Positions 7,018-16,150 of a DNA stretch of 64,000 nt are shown here, piece after piece. Position 1 is the stretch's first letter. Each line of letters begins with the position of its first letter. Position numbers and translations under genes: made by a program. Source of the stretch: Phytohabitans aurantiacus (lineage in GTDB: Bacteria; Actinomycetota; Actinomycetes; Mycobacteriales; Micromonosporaceae); contig NZ_BSDI01000001.1 in assembly GCF_027923225.1 (NCBI RefSeq), positions 487,743 to 551,742 of the forward strand, given 5' to 3'. Below the pieces are notes generated by a model. It saw only the letters and a program-made list of their open reading frames with translations, did no database searches and was not told where the DNA came from.

Positions 7018-9783
7018 TCACTGTCTCCGGGGTGTCAGCGTCGGCGTCGGTATGACCACACCGCCCCCGGTGCCGGGGAACGGGTTGTTGTCGTCGCCGT
7101 CGGTACCCGGGCTCGGTGACGTGTTGTTGTTGCCGTTCCCGTTGTTGTTTCCACCGTTGTTACGGCCGTTGTTGTTCCCGTTGTTGCGGTCGGGGCACAG
7201 GAAGTCCGGCAGCAACGCGCAGGGGTCGGGCGTGGTGGGCTGCTCGGCGGGCTTGACCCCGTTGGGGTACTGGCTGTCGGGATCGCCGATGTCCTTGCGG
7301 TCGGGGAAGGTCTCCTTCTCCAAGTTCATGGCCTTGTTGGCGTCGTTCATGAACTTCTCCCACACGGCGGCGGGCGTGCCGCCACCGCTCATGGCCCTAC
7401 CCGTCACCGGATCCTTGATGGCCCGACGCTTGCCTTCCGTGCCGATCCAGACGGCGGCCGCGATCTGTCTTGTCGCGCCGACCATCCAGGCGTCACCACT
7501 GTCGCCCTTGCCGCCCGGGCCCAGCTCCCAGGTGCCGGTCTTGCCGGTCGCCTGGCGGCCGTTGTCGAGCGAGTTCGAGATGCTCCCGGGGATCTTCATC
7601 AACACTGAGTTGATGTTGTCCATCTGGGCTTCGTCGAACTTTCGCTGCGGGTCGCGCTTCTCACCCGTGCCCGCGACCAGCGCGTACTTGCCGGTCGCCG
7701 GGTTGCGGTACTCCACCTTAGCGATGAAGTGCGCCCTGTTGTAGACACCCCGGTTCGCCAGGGTGGCCATGCCGTTCGCGTGGTCGAGCACCGTCACCGG
7801 GTACTGGCCGAAGCCAACCTCGTTGTCGAACTCTGCCGGCGCCAGCTTGTCCGGGGCGGTCTTGGTCAGGTCGTGCGCCTCGCCCTTGTCGGTATCCCAC
7901 ATGGTGCGGATGCCGGCGTCGCGGGCCGCCTCGACGACCTTGTCCGGGCCGAGATCCTTGGCGATCCAGTAGAACGGCACGTTGTACGACTCGATCGTCG
8001 ACTTTTCCAGCGTGCAGGACTTGCCGCAGGGGATGTTGGTGCGGCCCGCGTTGTTGATCTTACGGCCGCCGTCGTCGTCCTTCGTCACGTCCCAGTACGA
8101 CTCGATCTGAATCTCCGCTCGCAGCGCCGCCGCGAGCGTGTAGATCTTGAATGTCGAACCGGGAGCGTGGCCGCCGCTGGTGCCGCCGTTGTTGAGACCC
8201 GCGTAGTCGAAGCCGGTGCCGTTGTCGCCGCCGTAGTAGGCGAGCACCCGGCCGTTGCTCGGGTCGATCGCCACCAGCGCCGACCGGTAGTAGTTGGGCG
8301 TCTTCTCCATCGGGGAGCCCTTGACCCGGCGGGCCGCGCCCTCGGCGGCCGCCTGCGCCTTCTGGTTGATCGTCGTGGTGATCCGGTAGCCGCCCTTCTT
8401 CCACTCGGACGCCGGAATCCCCATCGCCTCCAACTCTTCGCGCACGTAGTTGACGACGTTGCCGGTCGGCTTGTCGAGACCGCAGCCCACCTGGCACTTC
8501 TTCGGGTCGTACTTCTTGAACTTCGGGTACTGCGCCGCGGCCCGCTCGCCCTGGCTCAGCCAACCCTTCTCGACCATGTTGTTGAGCGTGTATCCCCACC
8601 GCTCCTGCGCCGCCGGCAGGTTCACCTGCGGGTCGTACCCCTGGTGCCCGGTCACCGCGTCGGGCTCGGGCTGCTTGATCACCGAGGCTAGGACCGCCGC
8701 CTCGGCAGCGGTCAACGCGTTCTTCTGACCGGGCTTGGTGACACTGGACTTGCCGAAGTAGCACTGCGCCGCCGCCTCGATGCCGTGACAGCCACGGCCG
8801 AAGTAGATGGCGTTGAGGTAGAAGCCGAGGATCTGGTCCTTCGTGTACTCCTGCTCCAGCTTGCGGGCCAGTACCGCCTCGCGGATCTTCCGGTTGTAGT
8901 TGATTCCCGTCAGGTCGGCCGCGTGCCGCGCGTACTGCTGCGTGATCGTCGACGCACCCTGCGTACTGCCGCCCGTGAAGTTGTTCCACGCGGCGCGCAT
9001 GATGCCCTTGACGTCGATGCCCTCGTGCTCTTCGAAGTTCTTGTCTTCCGCCGCCATCACCGCGTGCTTCACCAGCGGCGAGATCTCGGCCGCCGGCACC
9101 ACCGTGCGGTTGAACTCGCCGAGCGTCGCCATCGTCTGGCCGCCGCTGTAGACGATGCTCGTGGCCTGCAACTCGTCGGTCTTGTACTGCGGCACGTCGT
9201 CGTAGAACCAGGTCAGGCCCACAACCGCGCCACCGGCGAGCATGACCAGTACCGCGAACGCCGCGACGACGATGTTGACGCGCTTGCGTCGCTTCGCCTT
9301 CTTGATCGCCGCCGGGTCGCCGCCCTTGCCGCTCTTACCGCCACGCCGCCCGGGTCCTGTCGGCCCACCGGGCCCACCTGGACCGCCGGGCCCTTCCAGG
9401 AAGTCAGGACCGCCGAACTCGGGGGCAGCCGGCGAGACCGGTCGCACCGACGCCCGCCCGACCGTCGCGCGTCCGGCGGCACCCGCCGAGCCCGCGGCCG
9501 CGCCCACGCTGGCCCGACCACCGACCCTGGCCCGACCGGCTGAACCGGCCGATGCGGCACCCACGGACGCGGAGCCGACCGAAGCGCGGCCGGCTGGCGA
9601 GACGGGCCGGGCGGACGCCGAGGCGCTGCCCCGGCCGTACCCGTTGCCGTTCGCGGGCCAGCCGCCATCCGCGCTGCCTGCCGACCCCCGGACGTCCGAC
9701 CCGCGGTCGGAGCCAGGGTCGCCGGACGGGCCCGGAATCTGGGCCCGACCACGCGCGGAACTAGGGTCGTCGTACGAGTTCAT
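7018..9783 (-). CDS. ponA: Class A penicillin-binding protein (transglycosylase/transpeptidase)
   Basis: A 921-residue bifunctional peptidoglycan synthase. Residues 1-168 are a disordered Gly/Ser/Ala-rich cytoplasmic tail ending in a basic patch, and residues ~169-193 are the membrane anchor. The GT51 transglycosylase follows, with EDKNFEEHEG (246-255) and STITQQ (278-283). The transpeptidase has the active-site STFK (543-546), SYN (599-601) and KTG (748-750). A long Asn/Gly/Pro-rich tail closes the protein. All catalytic motifs are intact. It is the actinobacterial PonA/PBP1 type that builds the lateral wall. The long, repeat-like N-terminal tail (RASVG, RATVG units) is longer than usual and may host protein contacts. 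Confidence 0.93.
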   Translation of the reverse strand: MNSYDDPSSARGRAQIPGPSGDPGSDRGSDVRGSAGSADGGWPANGNGYGRGSASASARPVSPAGRASVGSASVGAASAGSAGRARVGGRASVGAAAGSAGAAGRATVGRASVRPVSPAAPEFGGPDFLEGPGGPGGPGGPTGPGRRGGKSGKGGDPAAIKKAKRRKRVNIVVAAFAVLVMLAGGAVVGLTWFYDDVPQYKTDELQATSIVYSGGQTMATLGEFNRTVVPAAEISPLVKHAVMAAEDKNFEEHEGIDVKGIMRAAWNNFTGGSTQGASTITQQYARHAADLTGINYNRKIREAVLARKLEQEYTKDQILGFYLNAIYFGRGCHGIEAAAQCYFGKSSVTKPGQKNALTAAEAAVLASVIKQPEPDAVTGHQGYDPQVNLPAAQERWGYTLNNMVEKGWLSQGERAAAQYPKFKKYDPKKCQVGCGLDKPTGNVVNYVREELEAMGIPASEWKKGGYRITTTINQKAQAAAEGAARRVKGSPMEKTPNYYRSALVAIDPSNGRVLAYYGGDNGTGFDYAGLNNGGTSGGHAPGSTFKIYTLAAALRAEIQIESYWDVTKDDDGGRKINNAGRTNIPCGKSCTLEKSTIESYNVPFYWIAKDLGPDKVVEAARDAGIRTMWDTDKGEAHDLTKTAPDKLAPAEFDNEVGFGQYPVTVLDHANGMATLANRGVYNRAHFIAKVEYRNPATGKYALVAGTGEKRDPQRKFDEAQMDNINSVLMKIPGSISNSLDNGRQATGKTGTWELGPGGKGDSGDAWMVGATRQIAAAVWIGTEGKRRAIKDPVTGRAMSGGGTPAAVWEKFMNDANKAMNLEKETFPDRKDIGDPDSQYPNGVKPAEQPTTPDPCALLPDFLCPDRNNGNNNGRNNGGNNNGNGNNNTSPSPGTDGDDNNPFPGTGGGVVIPTPTLTPRRQ

Positions 9784-9971
9784 TCGTCACACCCTGCCGG
9801 TCGCGGTGGCACGCTGCTGCGACACCACCGGTTTGCGGTGAGTTAGGACACGTTGCGCGGCGGGCATGGTGACCCGCCAGCTACCCGACATATTCGGACT
9901 TATCCGATTAACGAGTGAACGCTTGCCCCGCCACTTGGGAAAGACCCTGTTGTCGCTTGGGCAAGCGGTGG

Positions 9972-10490
9972 TCACCGTCGGGCCCCTCGCCTTCGTTTGG
10001 ATGCCGGCGCGCCGGAGCCCGAGGGGAAACCGGTCGACGCGCCGGAGCCGGTCATGGTGCCGACCGGCGTGGCGGAGGCGGACGCGCCCGCCGCGACGGA
10101 CTCGGGGGTGGAGTCGTCGCTGGACAGGCCGTCGCGGCCGAGAAGGAACTGCTCGACCAAGTGGTTCCAGTCGCAGCCGCGGCACACCTCGACCACGTAT
10201 ACCTGAAACTCACGGAACGTCATCGCCAGGACGGGCAGCTCGGTGAGCGTGCGCGCCTGGCCGGCCGACTGCTTCAGCTCATCGCCATAGATGTAGTGCA
10301 CCAGCGTGAGGTTCTCGCGTCGGCAGATCGGGCACCGTCGGTCGATCGGCTCACCATGGAAGCGAGCTGCGTTCTTCAGGTACGGCGACGCATCACAAAC
10401 CTCATACGTCCCAACCCGACCCGACAGGACCTCACGCAGCAGCGCTCGCTTCTGAAGCGAGTAGTCGACGACCTGCCGCTGCGTGCGCAT
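9972..10490 (-). CDS. DUF5318 zinc-ribbon protein
   Basis: A 172-residue protein beginning MRTQRQVVDYSLQKRALL, the signature start of the actinobacterial DUF5318 family. Two cysteine pairs, CPIC (53-56) and CRGC (103-106), probably bind one zinc ion. The last ~55 residues are a Ser/Ala/Gly-rich tail ending in basic residues. An in-frame GTG six bases upstream is an alternative start. It lies upstream of ponA on the same strand and is divergent from the PadR gene. The family is widely conserved in actinobacteria next to penicillin-binding protein and inositol synthase genes, but its function is unknown. Confidence 0.8.
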   Translation of the reverse strand: MRTQRQVVDYSLQKRALLREVLSGRVGTYEVCDASPYLKNAARFHGEPIDRRCPICRRENLTLVHYIYGDELKQSAGQARTLTELPVLAMTFREFQVYVVEVCRGCDWNHLVEQFLLGRDGLSSDDSTPESVAAGASASATPVGTMTGSGASTGFPSGSGAPASKRRRGARR

Positions 10491-10598
10491 GCGCACGAGG
10501 GTACGCGGTTCCGCCCCGAGTGGCGACAGGCGTCACTTTCCGTAACGACGCCACGCCGTTTCGGGGTTTGAAAGTCATGCCGAGTCGAGCTAACGTGA

Positions 10599-10621
10599 CG
10601 ATGTATCGGGCCGATACATCG
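10599..10621. promoter_or_regulatory. Perfect palindrome, likely PadR operator
   Basis: A 23-bp inverted repeat with two perfect 10-bp arms (10599-10608 and 10612-10621, CGATGTATCG and CGATACATCG) around GGC. PadR proteins are known to bind ATGT/ACAT dyads of this kind. It lies 21 bases upstream of the PadR start codon, in the divergent region, so self-regulation is the natural reading. It may also control ino1 through the same transcript. Confidence 0.75.
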
Positions 10622-10642
10622 GGGCTGGAGGTGGTGGTGACA

Positions 10643-11269
10643 ATGCTCGAGCTCGCCATCCTCGGCCTTCTGCAGGAGTCGCCGATGCACGGTTACGAGC
10701 TCCGCAAAGAGCTCAACACCAAGCTGGGGGCGATCCGGGCGGCGATCAGCTACGGCACGCTGTACCCGACGCTGCGCCGACTGCAGAGCGACGGCTGGAT
10801 CACCGAAGCGGGCGAGACGTCCGCCGACGCGGAGGAGATCCCGCCACTGACCACCCGGCGGGGACGGGTCGTCTACAAGATCACCGCAGAGGGCAAGGAG
10901 CGGTTCGCCGATCTGCTTGCCAAGGTAGGGCCGGAGACGTACGACGACGCCGGGTTCGGTGTCCACTTCGCCTTCTTCGCCCGCACCGACCGCGCCACGC
11001 GGCTGCGCATCCTGGAAGGCCGCCGCCGAAAGGTGGAGGAGCGCAGGGAGGGCCTACGCGACGTGCTCGCGCGCGCCGCCGAGCGCCTCGACGCCTACAC
11101 GCTCGAACTGCAACGCCATGGTCTCGACGCCTGCGAGCGCGAGGTCCGCTGGCTGGAGGAGCTCATCGCCAACGAGCGCTCCGGCCGGGCTCCCGACATC
11201 GGGGGTCCACAAGTCGATGACACCCCGCCTCCGCCTGGGTCTGCCAGGGAAATGCCGGAGCGGCCGTGA
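10643..11269 (+). CDS. PadR family transcriptional regulator
   Basis: 208 residues. An N-terminal winged helix (LELAILGLLQESPMHGYELR and SYGTLYPTLRRLQSDGWI) is followed by a C-terminal Vir-C-like helical domain rich in Arg and Glu for dimerisation. I start at the ATG at 10643 where homology begins; upstream in-frame GTGs directly before it are possible and GGAGG is about 11 bases away. The stop overlaps the long leader of ino1, whose start is 24 bases on, so the two are almost certainly one operon. A perfect palindromic operator precedes it. The likely role is control of inositol synthesis, by context. Confidence 0.88.
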   Translation: MLELAILGLLQESPMHGYELRKELNTKLGAIRAAISYGTLYPTLRRLQSDGWITEAGETSADAEEIPPLTTRRGRVVYKITAEGKERFADLLAKVGPETYDDAGFGVHFAFFARTDRATRLRILEGRRRKVEERREGLRDVLARAAERLDAYTLELQRHGLDACEREVRWLEELIANERSGRAPDIGGPQVDDTPPPPGSAREMPERP

Positions 11270-11292
11270 TGAACAAGAAGGAGGCAACCGCG

Positions 11293-12372
11293 ATGGGCTC
11301 CGTCCGCGTGGCCATCGTCGGCGTGGGTAACTGCGCCTCGTCCCTGATTCAGGGCGTGGAGTACTACCGCGACGCCGACCCCAACGACCGCGTTCCGGGT
11401 CTCATGCACGTCACCTTCGGCGACTACCACGTGTCCGACGTGGAGTTCGTCGCGGCGTTCGACGTGGACGCCAAGAAGGTGGGCCGAGACCTCGCCGAGG
11501 CGATCACCGCCAGCGAGAACAACACGATCAAGCTGTGCGACGTGCCTCCGACCGGGGTACAGGTGCAGCGCGGCCCGACCTTCGACGGTCTGGGCCAGTA
11601 CTACCGCGAGATCATCGACGAGTCCGACGACGCGCCGGTCGACGTCGCGCAGGCACTGCGTGACGCCCGGGTCGACGTCGTCGTGTCGTACCTGCCGGTC
11701 GGTTCCGAAGAGGCCGACAAGTACTACGCGCAGGCCGCCATCGACGCGGGCTGCGGCTTCGTCAACGCCCTGCCGGTCTTCATCGCCTCCGACCCGGTCT
11801 GGGCGAAGAAGTTCGAAGACGCTGGGCTGCCCATCGTCGGCGACGACATCAAGAGCCAGGTTGGCGCGACCATCGTGCACCGCGCGCTCGCGAAGCTCTT
11901 CGAAGACCGTGGTGTCGAGCTGCTGCGCACGTACCAGCTGAACTTCGGCGGCAACATGGACTTCATGAACATGCTGGAGCGCACCCGGCTGGTCTCGAAG
12001 AAGATCTCCAAGACCCAGTCCGTGACGTCCCAGGTGCCGCACGAGATGGCCAAGTCCGACGTCCACATCGGCCCGTCCGACCACGTGCCGTGGCTCGACG
12101 ACCGCAAGTGGGCCTACATCCGGCTGGAGGGCAGGTCGTTCGGCGACGCGCCGCTCAACGCCGAGCTCAAGCTCGAGGTGTGGGACTCGCCCAACTCGGC
12201 CGGCGTCATCATCGACGCGGTCCGCGCGGCGAAGATCGCAAAGGACCGGGGTATCGGTGGCCCGGTGCTCTCCGCGTCGTCGTACTTCATGAAGTCACCC
12301 CCCGTCCAGTACGCCGACCACGAGGCGCACGCCGCGGTCGAGGCGTTCATCAAGGGCGAGGTCGAGCGGTAA
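11293..12372 (+). CDS. ino1: Inositol-3-phosphate synthase
   Basis: A 359-residue NAD-dependent enzyme that converts glucose-6-phosphate to inositol-3-phosphate. In actinobacteria this feeds mycothiol and phosphatidylinositol. The Rossmann motif VAIVGVGNCASSL is near the N-terminus, and conserved stretches such as GDDIKSQVGATIVHR and LNFGGNMDFMNM are present. I choose the ATG at 11293 because AAGGAGG lies 8 bases upstream; an earlier in-frame ATG (11266) lacks a site. It is the second gene after PadR and ends in a textbook terminator. The length is that of the actinobacterial class, shorter than the eukaryotic enzyme. Confidence 0.95.
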   Translation: MGSVRVAIVGVGNCASSLIQGVEYYRDADPNDRVPGLMHVTFGDYHVSDVEFVAAFDVDAKKVGRDLAEAITASENNTIKLCDVPPTGVQVQRGPTFDGLGQYYREIIDESDDAPVDVAQALRDARVDVVVSYLPVGSEEADKYYAQAAIDAGCGFVNALPVFIASDPVWAKKFEDAGLPIVGDDIKSQVGATIVHRALAKLFEDRGVELLRTYQLNFGGNMDFMNMLERTRLVSKKISKTQSVTSQVPHEMAKSDVHIGPSDHVPWLDDRKWAYIRLEGRSFGDAPLNAELKLEVWDSPNSAGVIIDAVRAAKIAKDRGIGGPVLSASSYFMKSPPVQYADHEAHAAVEAFIKGEVER

Positions 12373-12385
12373 CGCTGCGACTGTC

Positions 12386-12413
12386 AAAGGGCCGGGCACA
12401 CGCCCGGCCCTTT
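12386..12413 (+). terminator. Rho-independent terminator after ino1
   Basis: A perfect 12-bp stem (AAAGGGCCGGGC, 12386-12397, with its complement 12402-12413) closes an ACAC loop. The right arm ends in TTT followed by GTATTAC. It lies 13 bases past the ino1 stop and also just beyond the stop of the convergent alkyltransferase gene, so it probably serves both strands. Confidence 0.85.
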
Positions 12414-12416
12414 GTA

Positions 12417-12893
12417 TTACTGCCAGGCGCGTTCCAGCGCGACACGCGCCTCCAGCTCCAGCAGGTATCGCTTGCGGTGCAGCCCGCCACCGAAGCCCAC
12501 CAGCTTGCCGCCCGCCCCGACGATGCGGTGACACGGCACGATCACCGGTATCGGGTTGCGGTTGCAGGCCACACCGACCGCCCGCGCCCCGCCCGGATCA
12601 CCCACCGCGGCCGCGATCTCGCCGTAGGTGCGCATCTCCCCATACGGAATGCGCGTCATCTCCCGCCAGACGGCGCGCTCGAACTCGCTCCCGCGCCGCA
12701 CCGACAGCGGCACGCTGAACTCGGTGAGCTCACCGGCGAAGTAGGCGGCAAGCTCGTCGACAGCTGTCGCGAGCATCGGATCATCGGTGCCGGCAGGCGC
12801 GTCGACCCCACCAAACCGCACCCCACAAACCCCGACGTCATCAACCGCGACGCCCAGGTCATCGATCGGCGACCCCACAGAAACCCACCGCAC
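12417..12893 (-). CDS. ogt: Methylated-DNA-protein cysteine methyltransferase
   Basis: About 158 residues of the Ogt/MGMT suicide repair family, which takes alkyl groups from O6-alkylguanine onto a cysteine. The active-site motif VPCHR (Cys121 by this start) and the downstream GKLVGFGGGLHRKRYLLELE are intact, and the winged helix lies in IPYGEMRTYGEIAAAVGDPG. The start is placed at the GTG at 12893 (VRWVSVGSP), which fits the family N-terminus; there is no good ribosome site and a GTG 15 bases further in is possible. It lies downstream of the zinc-ribbon gene on the same strand. Confidence 0.88.
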   Translation of the reverse strand: MRWVSVGSPIDDLGVAVDDVGVCGVRFGGVDAPAGTDDPMLATAVDELAAYFAGELTEFSVPLSVRRGSEFERAVWREMTRIPYGEMRTYGEIAAAVGDPGGARAVGVACNRNPIPVIVPCHRIVGAGGKLVGFGGGLHRKRYLLELEARVALERAWQ

Positions 12894-12925
12894 CCACTTA
12901 TTGTCGCGCCGGGGTACGACAACCG

Positions 12926-13717
12926 TCAGCTGACGCGGGTGTATTCGGTGGTGAAGAGGAAGGTGCGCTGGGTCAGGTCGTCGCCGGAGCAGGTGTAGGT
13001 GACCGGCTCCTCGCTGCCCTCGAAAGGCAGCGGGTCGCCGTACTGCTCGCCGTCCAGGAAGAGCTTGCCGGTGGCGTTCGACTCCAGGTCGCTCAGGGAG
13101 ACCTTGCCGTCCGCGGCGGTGTACCGGTACGTCACGGTGCCGGAGATCTCCAGCGTCACCTTCTGCCCGTCCATGTCGCCCTCGAACTTCGTGCCGCCCC
13201 GGTAGTCGGTCTCGCCGGTGCCGTCGGCGTTGAGCCGGAGCATCGCCTCTTCGCCACCGGTGAAGCTGACCTTGCCTCGGTTGGGGACGTTGACGTCTTC
13301 GCGGTGCGAGGTGACCCGCCACGTGCCGATCACGCACTGGTCGATGGCGCCGGCGGGCGTGGCCGACGGAGAGGCGCTGGACTGGCCGGAGGGGCTGGCC
13401 GTCGCGGTTGTCGGGTTGGCGATCGGATCGGGGTCGTCACCGCCGCCGCCGGTCGCCGCCACCACGACGATCGCGACCACGAGGACGAACAGCGTCGCCC
13501 CGAGCGCGATCAGCGGCACCAGGAAGGAACGGCCGCGCGGTGGGGGATAGCTGCCCGGGTAGCCACCGCCGCTGGTCTGCTGCGGGTAGCCAGGAGGCAC
13601 GCTGGTCGGGTACGGCGTGTAGGGCTGCTGCTGTGGCACGCCGCGAAACGTGCGGCACTGGGTGCAGTAGCCGGCCGCGTCGACGAGTACGCCGCCGCAG
13701 ACCGCACACGGCTGCAT
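12926..13717 (-). CDS. Zinc-ribbon membrane protein with a C-terminal extracellular domain
   Basis: 263 residues. A short zinc ribbon opens the protein (CAVC at 4-7, CTQC at 18-21), followed by a Pro/Gln/Tyr-rich linker and one membrane helix at about 65-88. A Ser/Thr/Pro linker and a ~135-residue beta-rich outer domain (IGTWRVTSHREDV ... DGTGETDYRG ... SDLESNATGKLF) resembling lipocalin-like domains of actinobacterial membrane proteins come last. The ribbon should be cytoplasmic and the beta domain outside. Ligand and role are unknown. The start ATG is preceded by AGGGGAGG. Confidence 0.7.
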   Translation of the reverse strand: MQPCAVCGGVLVDAAGYCTQCRTFRGVPQQQPYTPYPTSVPPGYPQQTSGGGYPGSYPPPRGRSFLVPLIALGATLFVLVVAIVVVAATGGGGDDPDPIANPTTATASPSGQSSASPSATPAGAIDQCVIGTWRVTSHREDVNVPNRGKVSFTGGEEAMLRLNADGTGETDYRGGTKFEGDMDGQKVTLEISGTVTYRYTAADGKVSLSDLESNATGKLFLDGEQYGDPLPFEGSEEPVTYTCSGDDLTQRTFLFTTEYTRVS

Positions 13718-13799
13718 CCCTGTGGCCTCCCCTTCATGAATTTCGCCTTGCGACGGTAGCCGAGGGGTGCCACGGCCGGTAACCGCGAAGCGGCCCTGC

Positions 13800-15260
13800 C
13801 TAGATCACACCTTCGTCTCGCGCCCATCGCAGCAGCTCGGCCTCTGCCTCGTCGCGGTCGAGCGGGCCGTGCTCCAGCCGCATCTCCTTCAGGTGCCGCC
13901 AGGCCCTGCCGACGATCGGACCGGGTGGTACGCCCAACAGCTCCATGATCGCGTTGCCGTCGAGGTCGGGCCGGACCCGTGCGAGGTCTTCGTCGGCGGC
14001 GATCCTGGCGATCCGCTCCTCCAGCGCGTCGTAGTCCGAGGCGAGCTGGGCGGCCTTGCGGCGGTTGCGGGTGGTGCAGTCGGACCGGGTGAGCTTGTGG
14101 AGCCTGGCGAGCAGGTCACCGGCGTCGGCCACGTACCGGCGTACCGCCGAGTCGGTCCACTCGCCCCGCCCGTACCCGTAGAAGCGCAGGTGCAGCGCGA
14201 CCAGCTTGACCACTTCGGACGTCACGTCCTTGGGGTACCGCAGTTCTTTCATGCGGTGCTTGGTCATCCGCGCGCCAACCACCTCGTGGTGGTGGAAGCT
14301 GACCCGGCCAGCCCGGTCGACGACCTTGGTGGCCGGCTTGCCGATGTCGTGCATCAGCGCCGCCAGCCGCAGGACGAAGTCGGTGCCCCCGTCGCCTTCC
14401 AGGCGCACCGCGTTGTTGACCACGGTGAGGGTGTGCTCGTACACGTCTTTGTGCTGGGCGTGCTCGTCGATGGCGAGCTTCAACGCGGGCAACTCGGGCA
14501 GGAAGCGCTGGGCCAGCCCGGTGTCGACGAGCAGCCGCAGGCCGGCGACCGGATCGGCGCCGCACATCAGCTTGGTGAACTCGTCGCGGATGCGCTCGGC
14601 CGTGATCCGGTCGAGGTCGGTGGCCATCGCTTCCATCGCCGCCCGCACGTCGGGGTCGACCGCGAACCTGAGCTGCGCGGCGAACCGAGCCGCCCGCAGC
14701 ATCCGGAGAGGATCGTCGCCGAAAGACTCCTGCGGCGTGCCGGGAGTGCGGATGCGCCGCGCGGCGAGGTCGTCGAGGCCGCCGTACGGGTCGGTGAACA
14801 CGTGCTCGGGCACGCTCACCGCCATCGCGTTGACCGTGAAGTCGCGCCGCCGCAGGTCGTCGAGGAGGCTGTCGCCGTACTGGACGACCGGGTTGCGCGT
14901 GACCCCGTCGTACGCCTCCGCCCGGAACGTGGTGATCTCCAGCCGGATCCCGTGGCGCTGCGCCCCGATCGTGCCGAACTCGCGCCCGGTCTCCCAGGTG
15001 GCCTCGGCCCAGCCCTTGATCACGCGGAGCGTGTCGTCTGGCCGCGCGTCGGTGGCGAAGTCGAGGTCGTCACCCAGCCGGCCGAGCAGCGCGTCGCGCA
15101 CCGACCCGCCGACCAGGTGCAGCTCGTATCCCGCCTTGGCGAACCGGCGCCCCAGCTCGTCAGCGACGGGGGAGACCCGCAGGAGTTCGGCGACGGCGTT
15201 GCGCTGCGCGGCAGTGAGGTGGCGGCGCTCGGTGGCGGCGGCGTTCGGGCTCTCGGACAT
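13800..15260 (-). CDS. cca: CCA tRNA nucleotidyltransferase
   Basis: A 486-residue class II nucleotidyltransferase that builds or repairs the 3' CCA end of tRNAs. The head has GGSVRD (51-56) and the catalytic DLDFATD just after. RRDFTVNAMA and the RNA-binding neck with GDDPLRMLRAARFAAQL follow. The second half carries an HD domain (ALMHDIGKP), as in the mycobacterial PcnA homologue. The same gene sits in this place relative to murJ in mycobacteria. It is transcribed away from the 15299 gene with only a 38-base gap. Some family members add only CC or A, and which this one does cannot be told here. Confidence 0.93.
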   Translation of the reverse strand: MSESPNAAATERRHLTAAQRNAVAELLRVSPVADELGRRFAKAGYELHLVGGSVRDALLGRLGDDLDFATDARPDDTLRVIKGWAEATWETGREFGTIGAQRHGIRLEITTFRAEAYDGVTRNPVVQYGDSLLDDLRRRDFTVNAMAVSVPEHVFTDPYGGLDDLAARRIRTPGTPQESFGDDPLRMLRAARFAAQLRFAVDPDVRAAMEAMATDLDRITAERIRDEFTKLMCGADPVAGLRLLVDTGLAQRFLPELPALKLAIDEHAQHKDVYEHTLTVVNNAVRLEGDGGTDFVLRLAALMHDIGKPATKVVDRAGRVSFHHHEVVGARMTKHRMKELRYPKDVTSEVVKLVALHLRFYGYGRGEWTDSAVRRYVADAGDLLARLHKLTRSDCTTRNRRKAAQLASDYDALEERIARIAADEDLARVRPDLDGNAIMELLGVPPGPIVGRAWRHLKEMRLEHGPLDRDEAEAELLRWARDEGVI

Positions 15261-15298
15261 GGGACAGCCAGCCTATCGGTGGGGCAGGATGGTGCCTC

Positions 15299-16150
15299 GT
15301 GCCGGTACCCGAGGTCCTGCGGACCCTCAGCTACGACCCCGCCTTCTGGGCCGAGTGGTTCCGCGGCGGCGGCCCCGACGAGCCGGACCCGGTCGAGTTG
15401 CGCGTGACATTTCCGATTTCGCACGGGTTCGGGCTCGTGCTCGACGTCGACCGGCATCACGGCACGTTCGGCCTCGGCCTGCGCACCCCGATCACGATCG
15501 AGCCGATCCAGCTCGGCTGGGACGACCCGTCCGACTGGTACCCGCACTGCCTGCGCTGGCCGGAGATCGACCTGATCGGACGGGTCACCGCCCTGGACGA
15601 CCCGTCGCTGCCGCATCCGGGGCTGCCGGTGGTGTTGCTGTCGCGGTTCGCGCCGATCACCCCGGAAGACGACGCGGTCGCTGTCCGCGCGCTGCTCGGC
15701 GCCGCGTTGCGTTCTTTGCGGGTACCGGCTCCGCCGCTGGAGCAGGAGCCGCTCTTCCCGGACGCGGGGCAGTCGTGGCCGGTGCTGAGCGATGAGCAGG
15801 TGGCCGAGTACACGGCGATAACTCAGCGCGACCTGCGCACACTCAGGGTCACCGACAACGAGCGATTTCCCTTCGAAGAACTGGCCGAGTTGGTGCGACT
15901 GGCCGAGCGGCGACTCGCCCGGCTGCGCGTGGAGCCCTGGTACACGGACCAGGTGGCCGCCGCGGCGCGGACGTCAGACGTATCCGCGCTGCTGGCCGCC
16001 CTCGATGCCGCTGGTTGCGACCATCCCACGATCATCGACGCGCTCACGCCACCGGTCGCGCCCGCCGAGGCGGCGTGGGTCGTCGAAATACTGGGCGGCG
16101 GCATGCCCGTACCCTTGGGGCGGCGGTGGCGAGACATTGGGGTGAGATGA
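15299..16150 (+). CDS. Conserved hypothetical protein upstream of murJ
   Basis: 283 residues starting from GTG. It is soluble, acidic and Trp/Pro-rich in its first half (TLSYDPAFWAEWFRGGGP, GWDDPSDWYPHCLRWPEIDL), with a more helical, Arg-rich second half. No signal peptide, membrane segment or catalytic motif is obvious, and I do not recognise a family. It overlaps murJ by four bases (ATGA), so the two are probably translationally coupled. In mycobacteria the interval between pcnA and mviN instead holds a Nudix gene and a large membrane protein, neither of which is seen here. Confidence 0.7.
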   Translation: MPVPEVLRTLSYDPAFWAEWFRGGGPDEPDPVELRVTFPISHGFGLVLDVDRHHGTFGLGLRTPITIEPIQLGWDDPSDWYPHCLRWPEIDLIGRVTALDDPSLPHPGLPVVLLSRFAPITPEDDAVAVRALLGAALRSLRVPAPPLEQEPLFPDAGQSWPVLSDEQVAEYTAITQRDLRTLRVTDNERFPFEELAELVRLAERRLARLRVEPWYTDQVAAAARTSDVSALLAALDAAGCDHPTIIDALTPPVAPAEAAWVVEILGGGMPVPLGRRWRDIGVR

